Shown here piece after piece: positions 6,365 to 15,426 of a stretch of 40,335 nucleotides of DNA. Both the position numbers and the translations under genes were made by a program. Every line of letters starts with the position of its first letter. Positions within the stretch are counted from its first letter, which is position 1. The stretch covers positions 1 through 40,335 of the forward strand of contig JAGNWK010000017.1 of assembly GCA_017985985.1 (NCBI GenBank), in the 5' to 3' direction. The notes beneath the pieces are model-generated. The model saw nothing but the letters and a program-made list of their open reading frames with translations, had not been told where the DNA came from and searched no databases. The DNA comes from Oligoflexales bacterium (GTDB lineage Bacteria > Bdellovibrionota_B > Oligoflexia > Oligoflexales > Bog-1112).

Positions 6365-8332
6365 TTAGCGATGAGGGCCGTAAAAGGAACCTTTCACAGA
6401 AAGTCCATGCTCCATCACTGCGAGTTCCGACGCAGGTTCTACTGAGGGCTTGTGATTTCTAAGCCATATTTGGAGCACTTGAACAGCTGTTGGAGTCATT
6501 CCACTGATCCGAGAGGCTTGACCCAAAGTCTCAGGTTTTAAAAGACTGAGTTTTTGGATCACTTCGTTACTTAATCCCTGAATTTTTTTGAAGACGAGAT
6601 CTGAGGGGAGACGAATGCGTTCGAGAGTTTTTTCATCCTCAATCGAACGTTCTTCTCGTACAAGATAGCCTTCATATTTGAGTTCGATTTCCACACTGCG
6701 ACGGATATTTTGGGGATAGTCTCCTAAGATATCTAGCTTGTCGCAGGTGTATTCGGGTCTTTTAAGCAAGGATGCTAATTTTGTTCCGACAAGAACAGCA
6801 GAGTCTTCTGGAGACTCGTTCTCCAACTTAAGACTCAGCTCTTTGGATACGGCAGCTGTTCTGACAAAGGCGAGCGCCTCACCTAATAAGCGTTTTCTCT
6901 CCAGAAAAATAGCATAGTCGTGATCTGAAACAAGACCTACGCTACGTCCAAGCTCCGTTAAACGCAAATCAGCATTGTCTTCTCGCAGAAGCATTCTTCG
7001 TTCTGCCCGAGAGGTGAACATGCGATAGGGTTCCTGAGTCCCTTTGGTGATGAGATCGTCGATCAGTACACCGATATAGGCCTCAGACCGAGAGAGAGTG
7101 AAGGGTTCTTGCCCGAGAGCGCTGCGTGCCCCATTTATACCAGCAATAAGCCCCTGGCAGGCTGCCTCTTCATAACCTGTCGTTCCATTGATCTGTCCGC
7201 CAAGATAAAGACCAGTTACTTTTTTTGTTTCTAAGGTGGCTTTCAACTCGGTGGGATCGATGAAATCGTACTCAATGGCATATCCTGGTCTGATAATCTC
7301 AACCTTCTCAAGCCCCTTCATAGTTCGAAGAAAAGCTATCTGCACAGGCACTGGAAGAGATGTTGATATCCCGTTGGGATAGACCTCGCAGGTATCATAG
7401 CCCTGAGGTTCTAGGAAGACCTGATGGGCCTGACGATCAGCAAATCTAACTACTTTATCTTCAATAGAGGGGCAGTAGCGAGGCCCAAGCCCTTGAATCG
7501 CTCCACTGTAGAGGGGGGACTCATTGTGGGCGATTGCATTTTTAATAACGTCATGCGTCTCTTGGTTTGTGTGGGTGATATAGCAAGGGACTAGCTTCTG
7601 TGTGATGTCCCGCGTGCTGAAACTAAAAGGGATGATGTCGGTATCCGAGTCTTGCCGCTCTAGCTCTGACCAGTCTATGGTCCTGGCATCCAGGCGGGGG
7701 GTTGTCCCTGTTTTTAAGCGACCCACTCGAAAACCATAGGCTCTGACGAAGGCCGCAAGTTCAAGTGAGGCTTCTTCACAGGCACGACCAGCCTGAATCT
7801 GCTCGTTACCAATGTGGATGAGACCATTTAAGAAGGTCCCCGTAGTCAGGATAACGGAACGGGCATAGAAGGAACCGAACATCCTCGTCCTAATTCCACT
7901 GATTCTGGGACTTTCGTCATTATTTTCGATAATCAGTTCCTGAACCAGATCTTGACGTATAGACAAGCCAGGAACGCTTTCTACCTTATCCTTCATGTAT
8001 CGGCTGTAGAGGAACATATCAGCCTGGGCTCGGGAGGACCAAATCGCTGGACCTTTTTTTCGATTGAGAACACGAAACTGAATCCCGGTCGCATCGATGG
8101 CCTTCCCCATCTCCCCCCCTAGGGCGTCAATTTCTTTGACGAGATGTCCCTTGGCTGTTCCTCCGACAGCTGGGTTGCAGCTCATCGCCGCTATTTTTTC
8201 AACCGACTGTGTAACCAGAAGCGTCTTGGCTCCCATCCGAGCTGCAGCCAAGGCAGCTTCACAACCGGCATGCCCTGCCCCTACGACGATCACATCATAA
8301 GACACTTTATTTTCTTGCTTAATTCTGTCCAT
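6365..8332 (-). CDS. mnmG: tRNA uridine-5-carboxymethylaminomethyl modification enzyme MnmG (GidA)
   Basis: 655-residue FAD enzyme that with MnmE adds the (carboxymethyl)aminomethyl group to U34 of certain tRNAs. The FAD-binding GAGHAG is at 18-23, followed by the MnmG signature [20 protein letters not shown] and [12 protein letters not shown] (~75-105). [17 protein letters not shown] and [22 protein letters not shown] mark the central and C-terminal family blocks, with a helical C-terminal tail for MnmE/tRNA contact. The ATG at 8332 places the Rossmann glycines at the usual distance plus a few extra residues. No mnmE, rsmG or parAB is adjacent, unlike the common origin-proximal arrangement. 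It is divergent from leucine dehydrogenase across 243 bp. Confidence 0.97.
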   Translation of the reverse strand: MDRIKQENKVSYDVIVVGAGHAGCEAALAAARMGAKTLLVTQSVEKIAAMSCNPAVGGTAKGHLVKEIDALGGEMGKAIDATGIQFRVLNRKKGPAIWSSRAQADMFLYSRYMKDKVESVPGLSIRQDLVQELIIENNDESPRISGIRTRMFGSFYARSVILTTGTFLNGLIHIGNEQIQAGRACEEASLELAAFVRAYGFRVGRLKTGTTPRLDARTIDWSELERQDSDTDIIPFSFSTRDITQKLVPCYITHTNQETHDVIKNAIAHNESPLYSGAIQGLGPRYCPSIEDKVVRFADRQAHQVFLEPQGYDTCEVYPNGISTSLPVPVQIAFLRTMKGLEKVEIIRPGYAIEYDFIDPTELKATLETKKVTGLYLGGQINGTTGYEEAACQGLIAGINGARSALGQEPFTLSRSEAYIGVLIDDLITKGTQEPYRMFTSRAERRMLLREDNADLRLTELGRSVGLVSDHDYAIFLERKRLLGEALAFVRTAAVSKELSLKLENESPEDSAVLVGTKLASLLKRPEYTCDKLDILGDYPQNIRRSVEIELKYEGYLVREERSIEDEKTLERIRLPSDLVFKKIQGLSNEVIQKLSLLKPETLGQASRISGMTPTAVQVLQIWLRNHKPSVEPASELAVMEHGLSVKGSFYGPHR

Positions 8333-8575
8333 AAACTCTAGTCTACTGCCTTGTAAGTTGAGGGGAACTCACCCTCTTTTTAACTCGAGACCCTCGACTT
8401 AGCAAATCTGACTTTTCGAAGGTAGAAGATAAGCCTGCGGGGACCGCCCACTTGTCTTCGACGGGTATATCTTATATTTTAATTTTCATAACATACGCAG
8501 CAATTATTTGAGTTTGATGGGTATTTGCAATTCTTTAAGGGACTTAGAGTCCTGCATTTCGACGAAAGGTAAGAC

Positions 8576-9673
8576 ATGAAGACAATGGAACTGCTGTCCA
8601 CCATGGGTCACGAGCAGGTGCTCTTCTGCCAGGACAAGGCGTCTGGCCTTAAAGCCATCATTGCTATTCACGATACCACTCTGGGGCCAGCTCTTGGCGG
8701 TTGTCGCTTCTGGAATTATCAGACGGAAGAAGAGGCTTTATTTGATGTGCTGCGCCTTTCTAGGGGAATGACTTACAAAGCTGCCGTTGCTGGGCTCCAC
8801 CTCGGTGGGGGCAAAGCCATTATTATGGGTGATCCCGCCACACTTAAGTCCGAAAAGCTGTTCAGTTCATTTGGGCGTTTCGTCAATAGTCTTGGAGGCC
8901 GTTATATTACAGCCGAAGATGTAAATACCCGAGTGGAAGATGTGGAGCAGATAGCAAAAGAAACCAAGTACGTCACTGGACTTAGCAAAGGTTCTGGAGA
9001 CCCTTCCCCCATCACAGCTCTCGGGGTTTTCTTTGGGATCAAAGCTGCTGTTTCCTACAAGCTCAAACGACATCATCTGAAGGGTATTCGGGTTGCTGTT
9101 CAAGGCTGTGGAGCGGTCGGTCGCAGTCTCTGCCGACTTCTACACGCCGATGGTGCTGAACTCTTTGTTTCCGATATCAATCCCTTGTCGACCCAGCAAA
9201 TGGCCTTAGAGCTTGGAGCAAAGGAAGTTGCTCCTGAAGAAACACACAAGCTTTCTGTCGATGTTTATTCACCCTGTGCACTGGGTGCTGCGCTCAATAA
9301 AAAGTCTATCCCTGAAATTAAAGCGGCCATTGTTGCTGGAGCTGCCAATAATCAGCTTCTTGATGAAGAGCAAGATGGCCGAGCTTTACAAAACCGGGGA
9401 ATTCTCTACGCCCCGGACTATGTGATCAATGCGGGCGGTCTCATCAATGTCGCTCATGAGCTTGCTGGATATAACGAAAAGAAGGCTCGAGCTGACGCTG
9501 AGAAGATCTTTGAGACTATGTTAAAAATTTTCAAAATAGCGGAAGATAAGCGTATCTTGACCCATGAGGCTAGCAATGAACTGGCTCAGTCCAGAATCGC
9601 CGAGGTTCGCAAACAGAGAGAAGGTAAACACTTGCTCCATGCCTACGGCAACCAAAGTTGGATCCATATCTAG
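8576..9673 (+). CDS. Leucine dehydrogenase (Glu/Leu/Phe/Val dehydrogenase family)
   Basis: 365 residues, the usual size for leucine dehydrogenase. The enzyme would catalyse NAD-dependent oxidative deamination of L-leucine and other branched-chain amino acids to the 2-oxo acids in the cytoplasm. The substrate-binding segment GPALGGCRFW is at 37-46, the two lysines of the active site are K68 (MTYKAAVAGLHLGGGK) and K80 (end of GGGK), matching Bacillus LeuDH numbering, and the dinucleotide fold is marked by VAVQGCGAVGRSL. The catalytic Asp lies in YITAEDVNT. The ATG at 8576 is preceded by AAGGTAAGAC. It is monocistronic: a hairpin follows and the next gene is convergent. Valine or phenylalanine preference cannot be excluded from sequence. 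Confidence 0.88.
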   Translation: MKTMELLSTMGHEQVLFCQDKASGLKAIIAIHDTTLGPALGGCRFWNYQTEEEALFDVLRLSRGMTYKAAVAGLHLGGGKAIIMGDPATLKSEKLFSSFGRFVNSLGGRYITAEDVNTRVEDVEQIAKETKYVTGLSKGSGDPSPITALGVFFGIKAAVSYKLKRHHLKGIRVAVQGCGAVGRSLCRLLHADGAELFVSDINPLSTQQMALELGAKEVAPEETHKLSVDVYSPCALGAALNKKSIPEIKAAIVAGAANNQLLDEEQDGRALQNRGILYAPDYVINAGGLINVAHELAGYNEKKARADAEKIFETMLKIFKIAEDKRILTHEASNELAQSRIAEVRKQREGKHLLHAYGNQSWIHI

Positions 9674-9677
9674 TTCT

Positions 9678-9726
9678 CTGTTCCCCCGGGGGGAAGCCTA
9701 AGAGGGGAACCAGCTGCGCAGTTTTT
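9678..9726 (+). terminator. Probable terminator after leucine dehydrogenase
   Basis: CTGTTCCCC can pair with GGGGAACCAG about 17 nt downstream, followed after CTGCGCAG by five T residues. The right half (9703-9724) is identical over 22 nt to the reverse complement of 20092-20113, so it is also one copy of a small repeat family located at gene ends. Confidence 0.5.
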
Positions 9727-9755
9727 CCTGCCTCCTCTCTTGCTGGCGGCAACAG

Positions 9756-11060
9756 CTAACTTTTAGACACAAAAATAGAAAAACTACCGTCCTCCACCTT
9801 AACGGGGACAAGCTGAGTGGTTCTGCCAGATGTTTTGAGTTCAAGTTGATGAGATCCAGGCTTTAACTGGATGCGATTCACATAAAAAGCTTGGGGGAGC
9901 AGGGTCCAAGATCTTGTGTCTGCTGTTTCTGTTGACACAGCCCATATACTAGCTATCAGCCACCCCAGAGGCCCAAAATTCTTCTCCGCCTGATAAGTGA
10001 TCTGCCCCTTTGCCAGGAGACGAGCAGCCCCCTTGAGCATGAGTCTAGTTCGCCTATCCTCCAAACCTTGGTAAGCGATGGCATTCATATTGACAGCATT
10101 AGAGGCACTTATGAAAGCTCCCGAAGAGCGAACTGTCAATCCAGTTAGCCGGTGAACAGGCTCAACAGAGCTGTTACGGATGTAGGGAAAAGAAAAGCGG
10201 ACGATTTGACCCCCAAGTGGGATCACAAATTCCTTTGCCTCTTTGATCGCAATCTTACCTGCCTTATGCAGGACGACTACGGTCCCCCCGGCTTCTTCGT
10301 TTTGAGATGCAAGGGAGTTCAAAAGGGAAGAATAACGACTTTGAAGTTCCTTAACGAGAGAGTTTCGTCCCCTCTTCTTAGCGAGGTTATAAAGTGACGA
10401 TACTAATTCGGGAGGGACCCCATCCGTGACAAAGCGAGCATAAGTCTTTTCGTAGAGATTGAGAGCGGTCTGATAATCGATGATGGCATCATCCCAGTTC
10501 TGCTTCGATTCATAAACGAGGCCCGACAAGAAGCGTGCAAAGGCATCTTCTTTGTAGTGGGCCTGCTCTGGTGGGTAGGCCTGGGTGATTTCTTGCAGTT
10601 TAGAATTGATTTTCTTAGCTTCAACGCGAGCAGAATCATAATCTTGGTCTTCTAAAAAAGAGAGAGCCAGCATCGTATGAATGGCGACCTTCTCATAGTC
10701 TTCTCCCGAGTAGTCTGAAACGCCCTCGTTGACCAGAAACGTGGCGGCTCCTTTCATGACACTGCTCGTATAGAGATCATCCGCAGTTTTATCAGCTTCG
10801 ATCAGGAGTGAACGAGACGCCTTCCTGTCCCCCATGCGCTCAATAATAGAGGATTTTTCTAGATGATAGAGAAGTTTGTTTTTTCCTTCTGTCTTGAGCG
10901 AGCTGGCCTCGAGCTTGCTGAGGGCAAGGTCGTAAGAGGCCAGCACAAAGTTGTTTCTGATCTCTCGAGTTTCGTCTGTGTAGGTAGCACAAGCCCCTAG
11001 GACAAGTAGGAGGAAAGTACCCATGAAAATAGCGCGGCAATTTGGATTTACATTTTCCAT
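9756..11060 (-). CDS. TPR-containing lipoprotein, COG3014-type, partner of LpoB-like gene
   Basis: 434 residues from the ATG at 11060. A longer GTG start at 11117 would add 19 non-signal-like residues in front of a good lipoprotein leader. The leader FLLLVLGAC has lipobox LGAC, so the mature protein is a lipid-anchored envelope protein. Residues ~40-260 are helical with TPR-like pairs (for example FARFLSGLVYESKQNWDDAIIDYQTAL); the C-terminal ~170 residues are beta-rich (VVVLHKAGKIAIKEAKEFV, and LKPGSHQLELKTSG near the end). This architecture and the adjacency to an LpoB-like lipoprotein match the COG3014/LpoB pair conserved in many Gram-negatives. A role in peptidoglycan synthesis control is inferred. 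A 150-bp gap with a palindromic repeat separates it from lpoB. Confidence 0.7.
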   Translation of the reverse strand: MENVNPNCRAIFMGTFLLLVLGACATYTDETREIRNNFVLASYDLALSKLEASSLKTEGKNKLLYHLEKSSIIERMGDRKASRSLLIEADKTADDLYTSSVMKGAATFLVNEGVSDYSGEDYEKVAIHTMLALSFLEDQDYDSARVEAKKINSKLQEITQAYPPEQAHYKEDAFARFLSGLVYESKQNWDDAIIDYQTALNLYEKTYARFVTDGVPPELVSSLYNLAKKRGRNSLVKELQSRYSSLLNSLASQNEEAGGTVVVLHKAGKIAIKEAKEFVIPLGGQIVRFSFPYIRNSSVEPVHRLTGLTVRSSGAFISASNAVNMNAIAYQGLEDRRTRLMLKGAARLLAKGQITYQAEKNFGPLGWLIASIWAVSTETADTRSWTLLPQAFYVNRIQLKPGSHQLELKTSGRTTQLVPVKVEDGSFSIFVSKS

Positions 11061-11137
11061 CGAACACTCTCGCTTCCGAGGATAGGGCCTTCTACCACCA
11101 CAGAGGTCGACACTCACTCACTCACGATCTAGGGACC

Positions 11138-11208
11138 CTCCCACAACTTGTATAACTTCGTTGTTTTCGTCGCTGCCCTGCTATAAGAGTTGTGAGGCGG
11201 TTCCTATT
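11138..11208. repeat. Palindromic repeat, copy 1 (CCCACAA...TTGTGAGG with CGTTGTTTTCGTCGCTGC core)
   Basis: Imperfect inverted repeat with arms CCCACAACTTGTATA and TATAAGAGTTGTGAGG. Its centre contains CGTTGTTTTCGTCGCTGC (11159-11176), found identically at 13679-13696, and it ends GGCGGTTCCTA versus GGATGGTTCCTA in copy 2. It lies between the LpoB-like gene stop and the COG3014-type gene start, so it is transcribed if these are one operon and may act as a processing or attenuation hairpin. Confidence 0.75.
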
Positions 11209-11209
11209 C

Positions 11210-11824
11210 TTACCACTTCGAAGATGATCGATTAAACCGTTTCTTAATGTCGTATTTTTGAACCCAAACGATCTCAGCTGTTTCCAAATTTGTCAGCTGT
11301 AATACCGTTTGATACGTGACCGTTTTAAGACCTGCCTGAGTATGAACCTGACTAGAGAGAGCGCCTGTTAGGAGGAAGTCGGAACCTTTTTGTTTCCCTT
11401 TCTGCTTAGCATGGGCCTGGTCTACCATACCGCTTTCTGATTGATACCTAATTTCTTTAAGGATTTTATCTCGGTCCTTACCTTCCACAAATCGGATTCT
11501 TCCGGAGTTGATCAATTCAAAACGAATGGCTTCTAGCATAGCTTTTGTGTCGATATGCTCATCTGTTCTATTTTCAACATCGTCCACCAACACAAATGGC
11601 TTCTCCCCTTTTTTCGCTTGGATAAAATCCATCAACCATGGTTTTTCTAACATGGATTTAATCAAGATTTCAGATGTTTTTCGAGCATCAGTTTCATTCC
11701 AACGATCATCTACAATCTCAACAGCGTCTGGGTTGGAGTACTCTCCCTGGAAGCTCGATGTACAGGCGTTCAATAAAATAAGTACAGGTAATGCTAAAAT
11801 AGTACGAATGAAAGATCTCTTCAT
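11210..11824 (-). CDS. LpoB-like penicillin-binding-protein activator lipoprotein
   Basis: 204 residues. Start ATG 11824 is supported by AAGGAG eight bases upstream; the TTG two codons earlier would lie too close to that site. The leader ILALPVLILLNAC has lipobox LNAC. The globular part has the LpoB/CsgG-like pattern: DARKTSEILIKSMLEKPWLMDF, then PFVLVDDVENRTDEHIDT, IRFELINSGRIRFVE, a gap, and SDFLLTGALSSQVHT ending in TNLETAEIVWVQKYDIKK. In E. coli LpoB crosses the peptidoglycan and activates PBP1b. The protein lacks the long disordered linker of enteric LpoB. Its COG3014-type neighbour supports the call; its PBP partner is not in the window. Confidence 0.8.
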   Translation of the reverse strand: MKRSFIRTILALPVLILLNACTSSFQGEYSNPDAVEIVDDRWNETDARKTSEILIKSMLEKPWLMDFIQAKKGEKPFVLVDDVENRTDEHIDTKAMLEAIRFELINSGRIRFVEGKDRDKILKEIRYQSESGMVDQAHAKQKGKQKGSDFLLTGALSSQVHTQAGLKTVTYQTVLQLTNLETAEIVWVQKYDIKKRFNRSSSKW

Positions 11825-11834
11825 CGACAAAACT

Positions 11835-11863
11835 CCTTATGATTTCAGGTTTGAGATTATAAT
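11835..11863. promoter_or_regulatory. Palindromic -10 (ATTATAAT) in an 80-bp divergent intergenic region
   Basis: ATTATAAT at 11856-11863 is its own reverse complement, so it reads as TATAAT on both strands between the LpoB-like gene (minus) and the 153-residue exported gene (plus). On the minus strand TTTTCA lies 17 bp upstream of it (four of six matches to the -35 consensus). No good -35 is seen on the plus strand. The placement suggests that a shared promoter element serves both directions; this is a prediction. Confidence 0.4.
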
Positions 11864-11904
11864 GGAATTACTCCAAAATGAAAACAACTCTTGAGGGTCT
11901 TCCT

Positions 11905-12366
11905 ATGGCAAGTATTTTCCAAGAAAAACACCTCCGCAGTCACCCTAAGCCTACACGACTTATCTTTGCTCTTCTAGGCGTAGGGCTTCTCGGCGAAGGG
12001 ACTGTCACCGCCCGCAGTATATTCCTCAATGGTATAGATATATCCAGCGCCTCAAGTCAAGAGATCAAGCAGGTGGATCTCCGCATAGATAGTCAGGGCA
12101 ACCTCTTTATCACAGCCCCCCACTATCAGGTTTTCGAACAAGATAGTTTTCACCCTTTAGCCAGACAACAAAAAGAAAAAGAAATTGCACCTATCTCTCA
12201 CAAAACCATTCTTGAACAGCCTCCCCACAATCCTGAGAAGGTTCAAGCTGAAAGTCCCCGAGAAGAAAAAGCGAATGAAAAAGAACCCCCAAGTAAGTTA
12301 GAATCATCCAAACTAGATCTTCCTACTAAAGCAGATCTTCCCAAGGAGGCTAAGAACCCCGAATGA
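11905..12366 (+). CDS. Exported or membrane-anchored protein with Pro/Glu/Lys-rich tail, unknown
   Basis: 153 residues from ATG 11905, which has GAGGGT six bases upstream; an in-frame ATG at 11878 has no ribosome site. A basic N-terminus is followed by a hydrophobic stretch (LIFALLGVGLLGEGTVTA). Next comes a compact segment beginning RSIFLNGIDISSA and containing DLRIDSQGNLFITAPHYQV, a beta-rich unit that looks conserved, as if recognising something in the periplasm. The last ~75 residues are a disordered Lys/Glu/Pro/Ser-rich tail (KANEKEPPSKLESSKLD). The stop overlaps the ATG of the porin-like gene by 4 bp, so the two are translationally coupled and probably work together. Function not recognised. 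Confidence 0.6.
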   Translation: MASIFQEKHLRSHPKPTRLIFALLGVGLLGEGTVTARSIFLNGIDISSASSQEIKQVDLRIDSQGNLFITAPHYQVFEQDSFHPLARQQKEKEIAPISHKTILEQPPHNPEKVQAESPREEKANEKEPPSKLESSKLDLPTKADLPKEAKNPE

Positions 12367-13652
12367 ATTCAAGACTTCTACTATTGTTATGCTTATTTTC
12401 TTTCCAGTCTCTTTTGTTCGCCGACTCGAGAGATGACGACATCTTAGGCAGCAGTCCTTCTAGTTCTACTACAGACGAGCTTGCTTCAAGAAACAGTTCC
12501 TTCGCGGAAAGCAATCTTCTGATAGGAGGACGTCTGCAGCTTGAAACGAGCTCCCTGCGGGGTCTGGGGGCAGAAAAAATGCTCCCAAGCCAACAAAACT
12601 TATTTTACCTTCATGTTGACGCCAGGCCTAACGAGGAGGTGAGAGCTTTTATAAGGGCACGTATCCTGGACAATAACTCAGCTCTTTCATCTCAGCAGGG
12701 CACCCAGATCAGTATCGATCAGAGCTGGATTAAAACAAATTTGAATAAAAAATTTTTCTTAACCTTAGGACGTCAGCACGTCAAGTGGGGGGTCGGTAAA
12801 TTTTGGAATCCCACCGATTTTTTGAGGGAGATCAAAGATCCTTTTGCCAGCTATGACAAGCGTCTCGGTAGTGATCTGATCAAGATGCACTACCCCCTCG
12901 AGAAAGAGAATTCAAATTTTTATGCCATTATGGACTTCAATCACCTGAGCACTCAAGGCGATCCCGGATTTGCTTGGCGAGCAGAATGGCTCAAAAAGCA
13001 AACAGAATTTTCTTTTTCGCTATATTCGAGACAGAATGCCCCCATTCGTCTGGCTGCTGATTTTTCGTCAGGCTTGGATGACTTCGATATTTATTCTGAA
13101 CTTGTTCTTTCAACTCAGAATAGGAATCTGTTCTACAGAAAAAGAGCAGGTGGAGACTTTGAAGCTTACGAGAGAAAAAATGAGATGATCGCTCAGGGGC
13201 TTTTTGGTTTAAGTTATATCAAACAATATTCTGACGAAGACTCCGTTACTCTAGGGTTTGAGTACTTCTATAACGATCTGGGTCATGATGAACGCGAGCT
13301 TGAACTGTTAGCATTTATGACCAGACAAGCCTCTCCTCTCTATCTTGGTAAACATTATGCAGGATTATATGCGATGTTTCCCTATCCAGGCTCTTGGAAC
13401 CACAGTTCTATATTTATAAATACCTTGGGGAATTTGACGGATCAAAGTGCCTTCTCGAGAGTTTCACTTCAACATGAATTGAACCGCGAGATCTTAGTTG
13501 ATCTTTGGGTCTCAGCAAGTTGGGGTGCCAAGGGCGAGTTTCGGTACCGAATTCCAGAGAGCTCAGTCCCTATAGGTAGCGATCAAGGGTCGCCTCTTCT
13601 CGTTTCCAGTCTTGATCGCGCTTTAGGTGTCACTCTTTCTATGCATTTTTAG
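12363..13652 (+). CDS. Outer-membrane beta-barrel (porin-like) protein
   Basis: 429 residues with a signal peptide (LLLLLCLFSFQSLLFA). A Ser/Asp-rich short linker leads into a barrel starting IGGRLQLETSS. Alternating strands include LFYLHVDARPNEEVRAFIRAR, SWIKTNLNKKFFLTLGRQHV and KWGVGKFWNPTDFL; the last is a motif shared by several proteobacterial porin-like barrels with a conserved Trp-Gly and Asn-Pro-x-Asp. The final strand ends in Phe (ALGVTLSMHF), the C-terminal signature for BAM-dependent insertion. Its start overlaps the upstream exported gene. The transported substrate is unknown. A palindromic repeat begins directly after the stop. Confidence 0.75.
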   Translation: MNSRLLLLLCLFSFQSLLFADSRDDDILGSSPSSSTTDELASRNSSFAESNLLIGGRLQLETSSLRGLGAEKMLPSQQNLFYLHVDARPNEEVRAFIRARILDNNSALSSQQGTQISIDQSWIKTNLNKKFFLTLGRQHVKWGVGKFWNPTDFLREIKDPFASYDKRLGSDLIKMHYPLEKENSNFYAIMDFNHLSTQGDPGFAWRAEWLKKQTEFSFSLYSRQNAPIRLAADFSSGLDDFDIYSELVLSTQNRNLFYRKRAGGDFEAYERKNEMIAQGLFGLSYIKQYSDEDSVTLGFEYFYNDLGHDERELELLAFMTRQASPLYLGKHYAGLYAMFPYPGSWNHSSIFINTLGNLTDQSAFSRVSLQHELNREILVDLWVSASWGAKGEFRYRIPESSVPIGSDQGSPLLVSSLDRALGVTLSMHF

Positions 13653-13657
13653 CGATC

Positions 13658-13774
13658 ATCCCACAAGTCGTCTAGCTGCGTTGTTTTCGTCGCTGCACTG
13701 CTCATTTAATAGCAAGTAAACTGCGCTGCTCGCTCCCCAATGCCTTGCTATACGACTCGTGGGATGGTTCCTAG
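13658..13774. repeat. Palindromic repeat, copy 2
   Basis: Inverted repeat with arms CCCACAAGTCGT and ACGACTCGTGGG about 85 bp apart. The interior holds the CGTTGTTTTCGTCGCTGC core (13679-13696) and a further ~45 bp absent from the copy at 11138-11208. It ends GGATGGTTCCTAGT. It lies between the porin-like gene and the convergent aminotransferase, and could form a long hairpin acting on both transcripts. Confidence 0.75.
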
Positions 13775-13827
13775 TCTCTTTTGTGAGGGTTCGTTCCCTC
13801 CCCCTGACACTCCCTCCCCTGTTTCTG

Positions 13828-15210
13828 CTAATTCCAGGAATAGCCAGTGGCCTTCAATCGATCTAAGGCTTCTCGCAGCGCTTCTTTTTTAGGGCCCAGA
13901 AAAATACGCAGATGAGGTTTATTGAAACTGTAAACTTCATCACTTAAAGCCAAGCTGCTAGAACCAAGCAGAACTCCACTTTTTTCGAGTATTTCTGCTC
14001 TAAAATCATTTTCAAAAGAAAAGCTCATCTTTTCCCTTGATCCGTCTGGTTTTTGCAGGAGACGATTTACGAATCGATCTGGAATTTGAAAGAGAATATA
14101 GCTTGTGCACTCGCCAACGAAATAAGCATCTTTGGGGTATCCGAGTACCGACTCAAACAGCTTAGATACTTCTTTTCTCTTTTCTTCGTACTCTTTATTT
14201 TTCATATCGAGGTAGGACTTGGATCCCTGTGTGTTCAGCCAACGTGCCAGCGCCAATTGCTGAAGTCCTGCGTACACATAGGTTCGGCTATTGAGATAAT
14301 AGGTGATCAAACGGTTTAAGGTTTCGGGATGAGCCATTGCGCTGCCCACACCCCAACCATTGCAGTGAAACTGCTTTCCTAAAGATCGAACCCCTATCCA
14401 CCTTTTGTGAGCCACAGAGTCAGCAGGTTCCTTTTTCAGCTCTTCAGCCAAGATTTGTAAAGCTGAGTTTGGTGTGAGATGAGGGTCATGCATGGCGTAA
14501 TAAGCGTCATCGATCAGAATTCCAGCTTTTTGTCGAATAGCTGTTTGAATACAAGTGCGAATAAATTGTTCGCTCCAATTCACGCCCGTCGGATTGTGCT
14601 GGGCGTTGATGGCGATCATGGCTAGGCACTCACCTTTGGAGGCCTCGATATTCGAAAGTGCTGCTTCAAGATCACTCAAATGAGGATGAAAATTATTTTC
14701 TCGACGCAGGGGTAGGTAGGATATTTTATACCCCAAGGACTCGAAGATGGAGGTGTAGTCCCAACCAGGCAAGGATGCTATGACTACCGGAGTTTTACCG
14801 ACGAAGACGTCATCTTTAAGCATTCTGCCAAAGTCAAACATACTGGCTCTGGTTCCACTGGAAGCGACAGCGATTTCAAAGTCCCGTCCTAAGTGGAAAT
14901 CAGAGGGTAATCTATGGTCAGTCGGAAGATAAGCTCTTAGGGCGCGCTGTAACTGAGGGAGCCCATACTGATTAAGGACATAGCCATGGATAGATTTAGA
15001 TACAGGTTCTTTGGAAAGAGCGATGAGTTCATCAGGAGCTTCCGTCCAGGTTTCTCCAAAAGAAAGATAAATAAGTTCACCCTGCGGACAGTCTCTATCT
15101 ATATATTTACGGATCAAAATCTCTTCGGGAAGACTGACCGGTAGAGATTCATCTACAAAATTCTTCAAGGTTTCTCTGTCGACATGTGGGTAATTCAATT
15201 TTTTTTTCAT
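13828..15210 (-). CDS. PLP-dependent aminotransferase, class I/II (fold type I)
   Basis: 460 residues. The family landmarks appear in order: the N-terminal YLSFGETW and IHGYVLNQYGLPQLQRALRAYL; SSGTRASMFDF (phosphate-contacting turn); NAQHNPTGVNW with the ring-contacting Asn; DDAYYAM with the Asp that pairs with pyridoxal N1; the PLP lysine in VRSLGKQFHCNGWGVG; and the carboxylate-binding Arg in HLRIFLGP near the C-terminus. The substrate cannot be assigned: neighbours give no pathway, and the N-terminus is longer than in AspC/AlaT. ATG 15210 is preceded by AGGGGAA. It is divergent from the DksA-like gene across 216 bp in which I see no convincing promoter. Confidence 0.85.
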   Translation of the reverse strand: MKKKLNYPHVDRETLKNFVDESLPVSLPEEILIRKYIDRDCPQGELIYLSFGETWTEAPDELIALSKEPVSKSIHGYVLNQYGLPQLQRALRAYLPTDHRLPSDFHLGRDFEIAVASSGTRASMFDFGRMLKDDVFVGKTPVVIASLPGWDYTSIFESLGYKISYLPLRRENNFHPHLSDLEAALSNIEASKGECLAMIAINAQHNPTGVNWSEQFIRTCIQTAIRQKAGILIDDAYYAMHDPHLTPNSALQILAEELKKEPADSVAHKRWIGVRSLGKQFHCNGWGVGSAMAHPETLNRLITYYLNSRTYVYAGLQQLALARWLNTQGSKSYLDMKNKEYEEKRKEVSKLFESVLGYPKDAYFVGECTSYILFQIPDRFVNRLLQKPDGSREKMSFSFENDFRAEILEKSGVLLGSSSLALSDEVYSFNKPHLRIFLGPKKEALREALDRLKATGYSWN

Positions 15211-15426
15211 ACGACGGTTCCCCTAGACGTGATCACTTCACTTTTTAAATGGATGCTTGCTATATGATATCGCACACAGCAGTAGAACTTGCAACAACCC
15301 ATACGGGGCTTAGAACAGAGCTCAAAAAGACTTCCTTTTTCTTGAATACTTTTGTATTTATAGTCGGTTACGAAATGACGGCAAGTTTTCCCTCATGTCG
15401 ACCTCTGACTCTAAAAAGGAATAATC

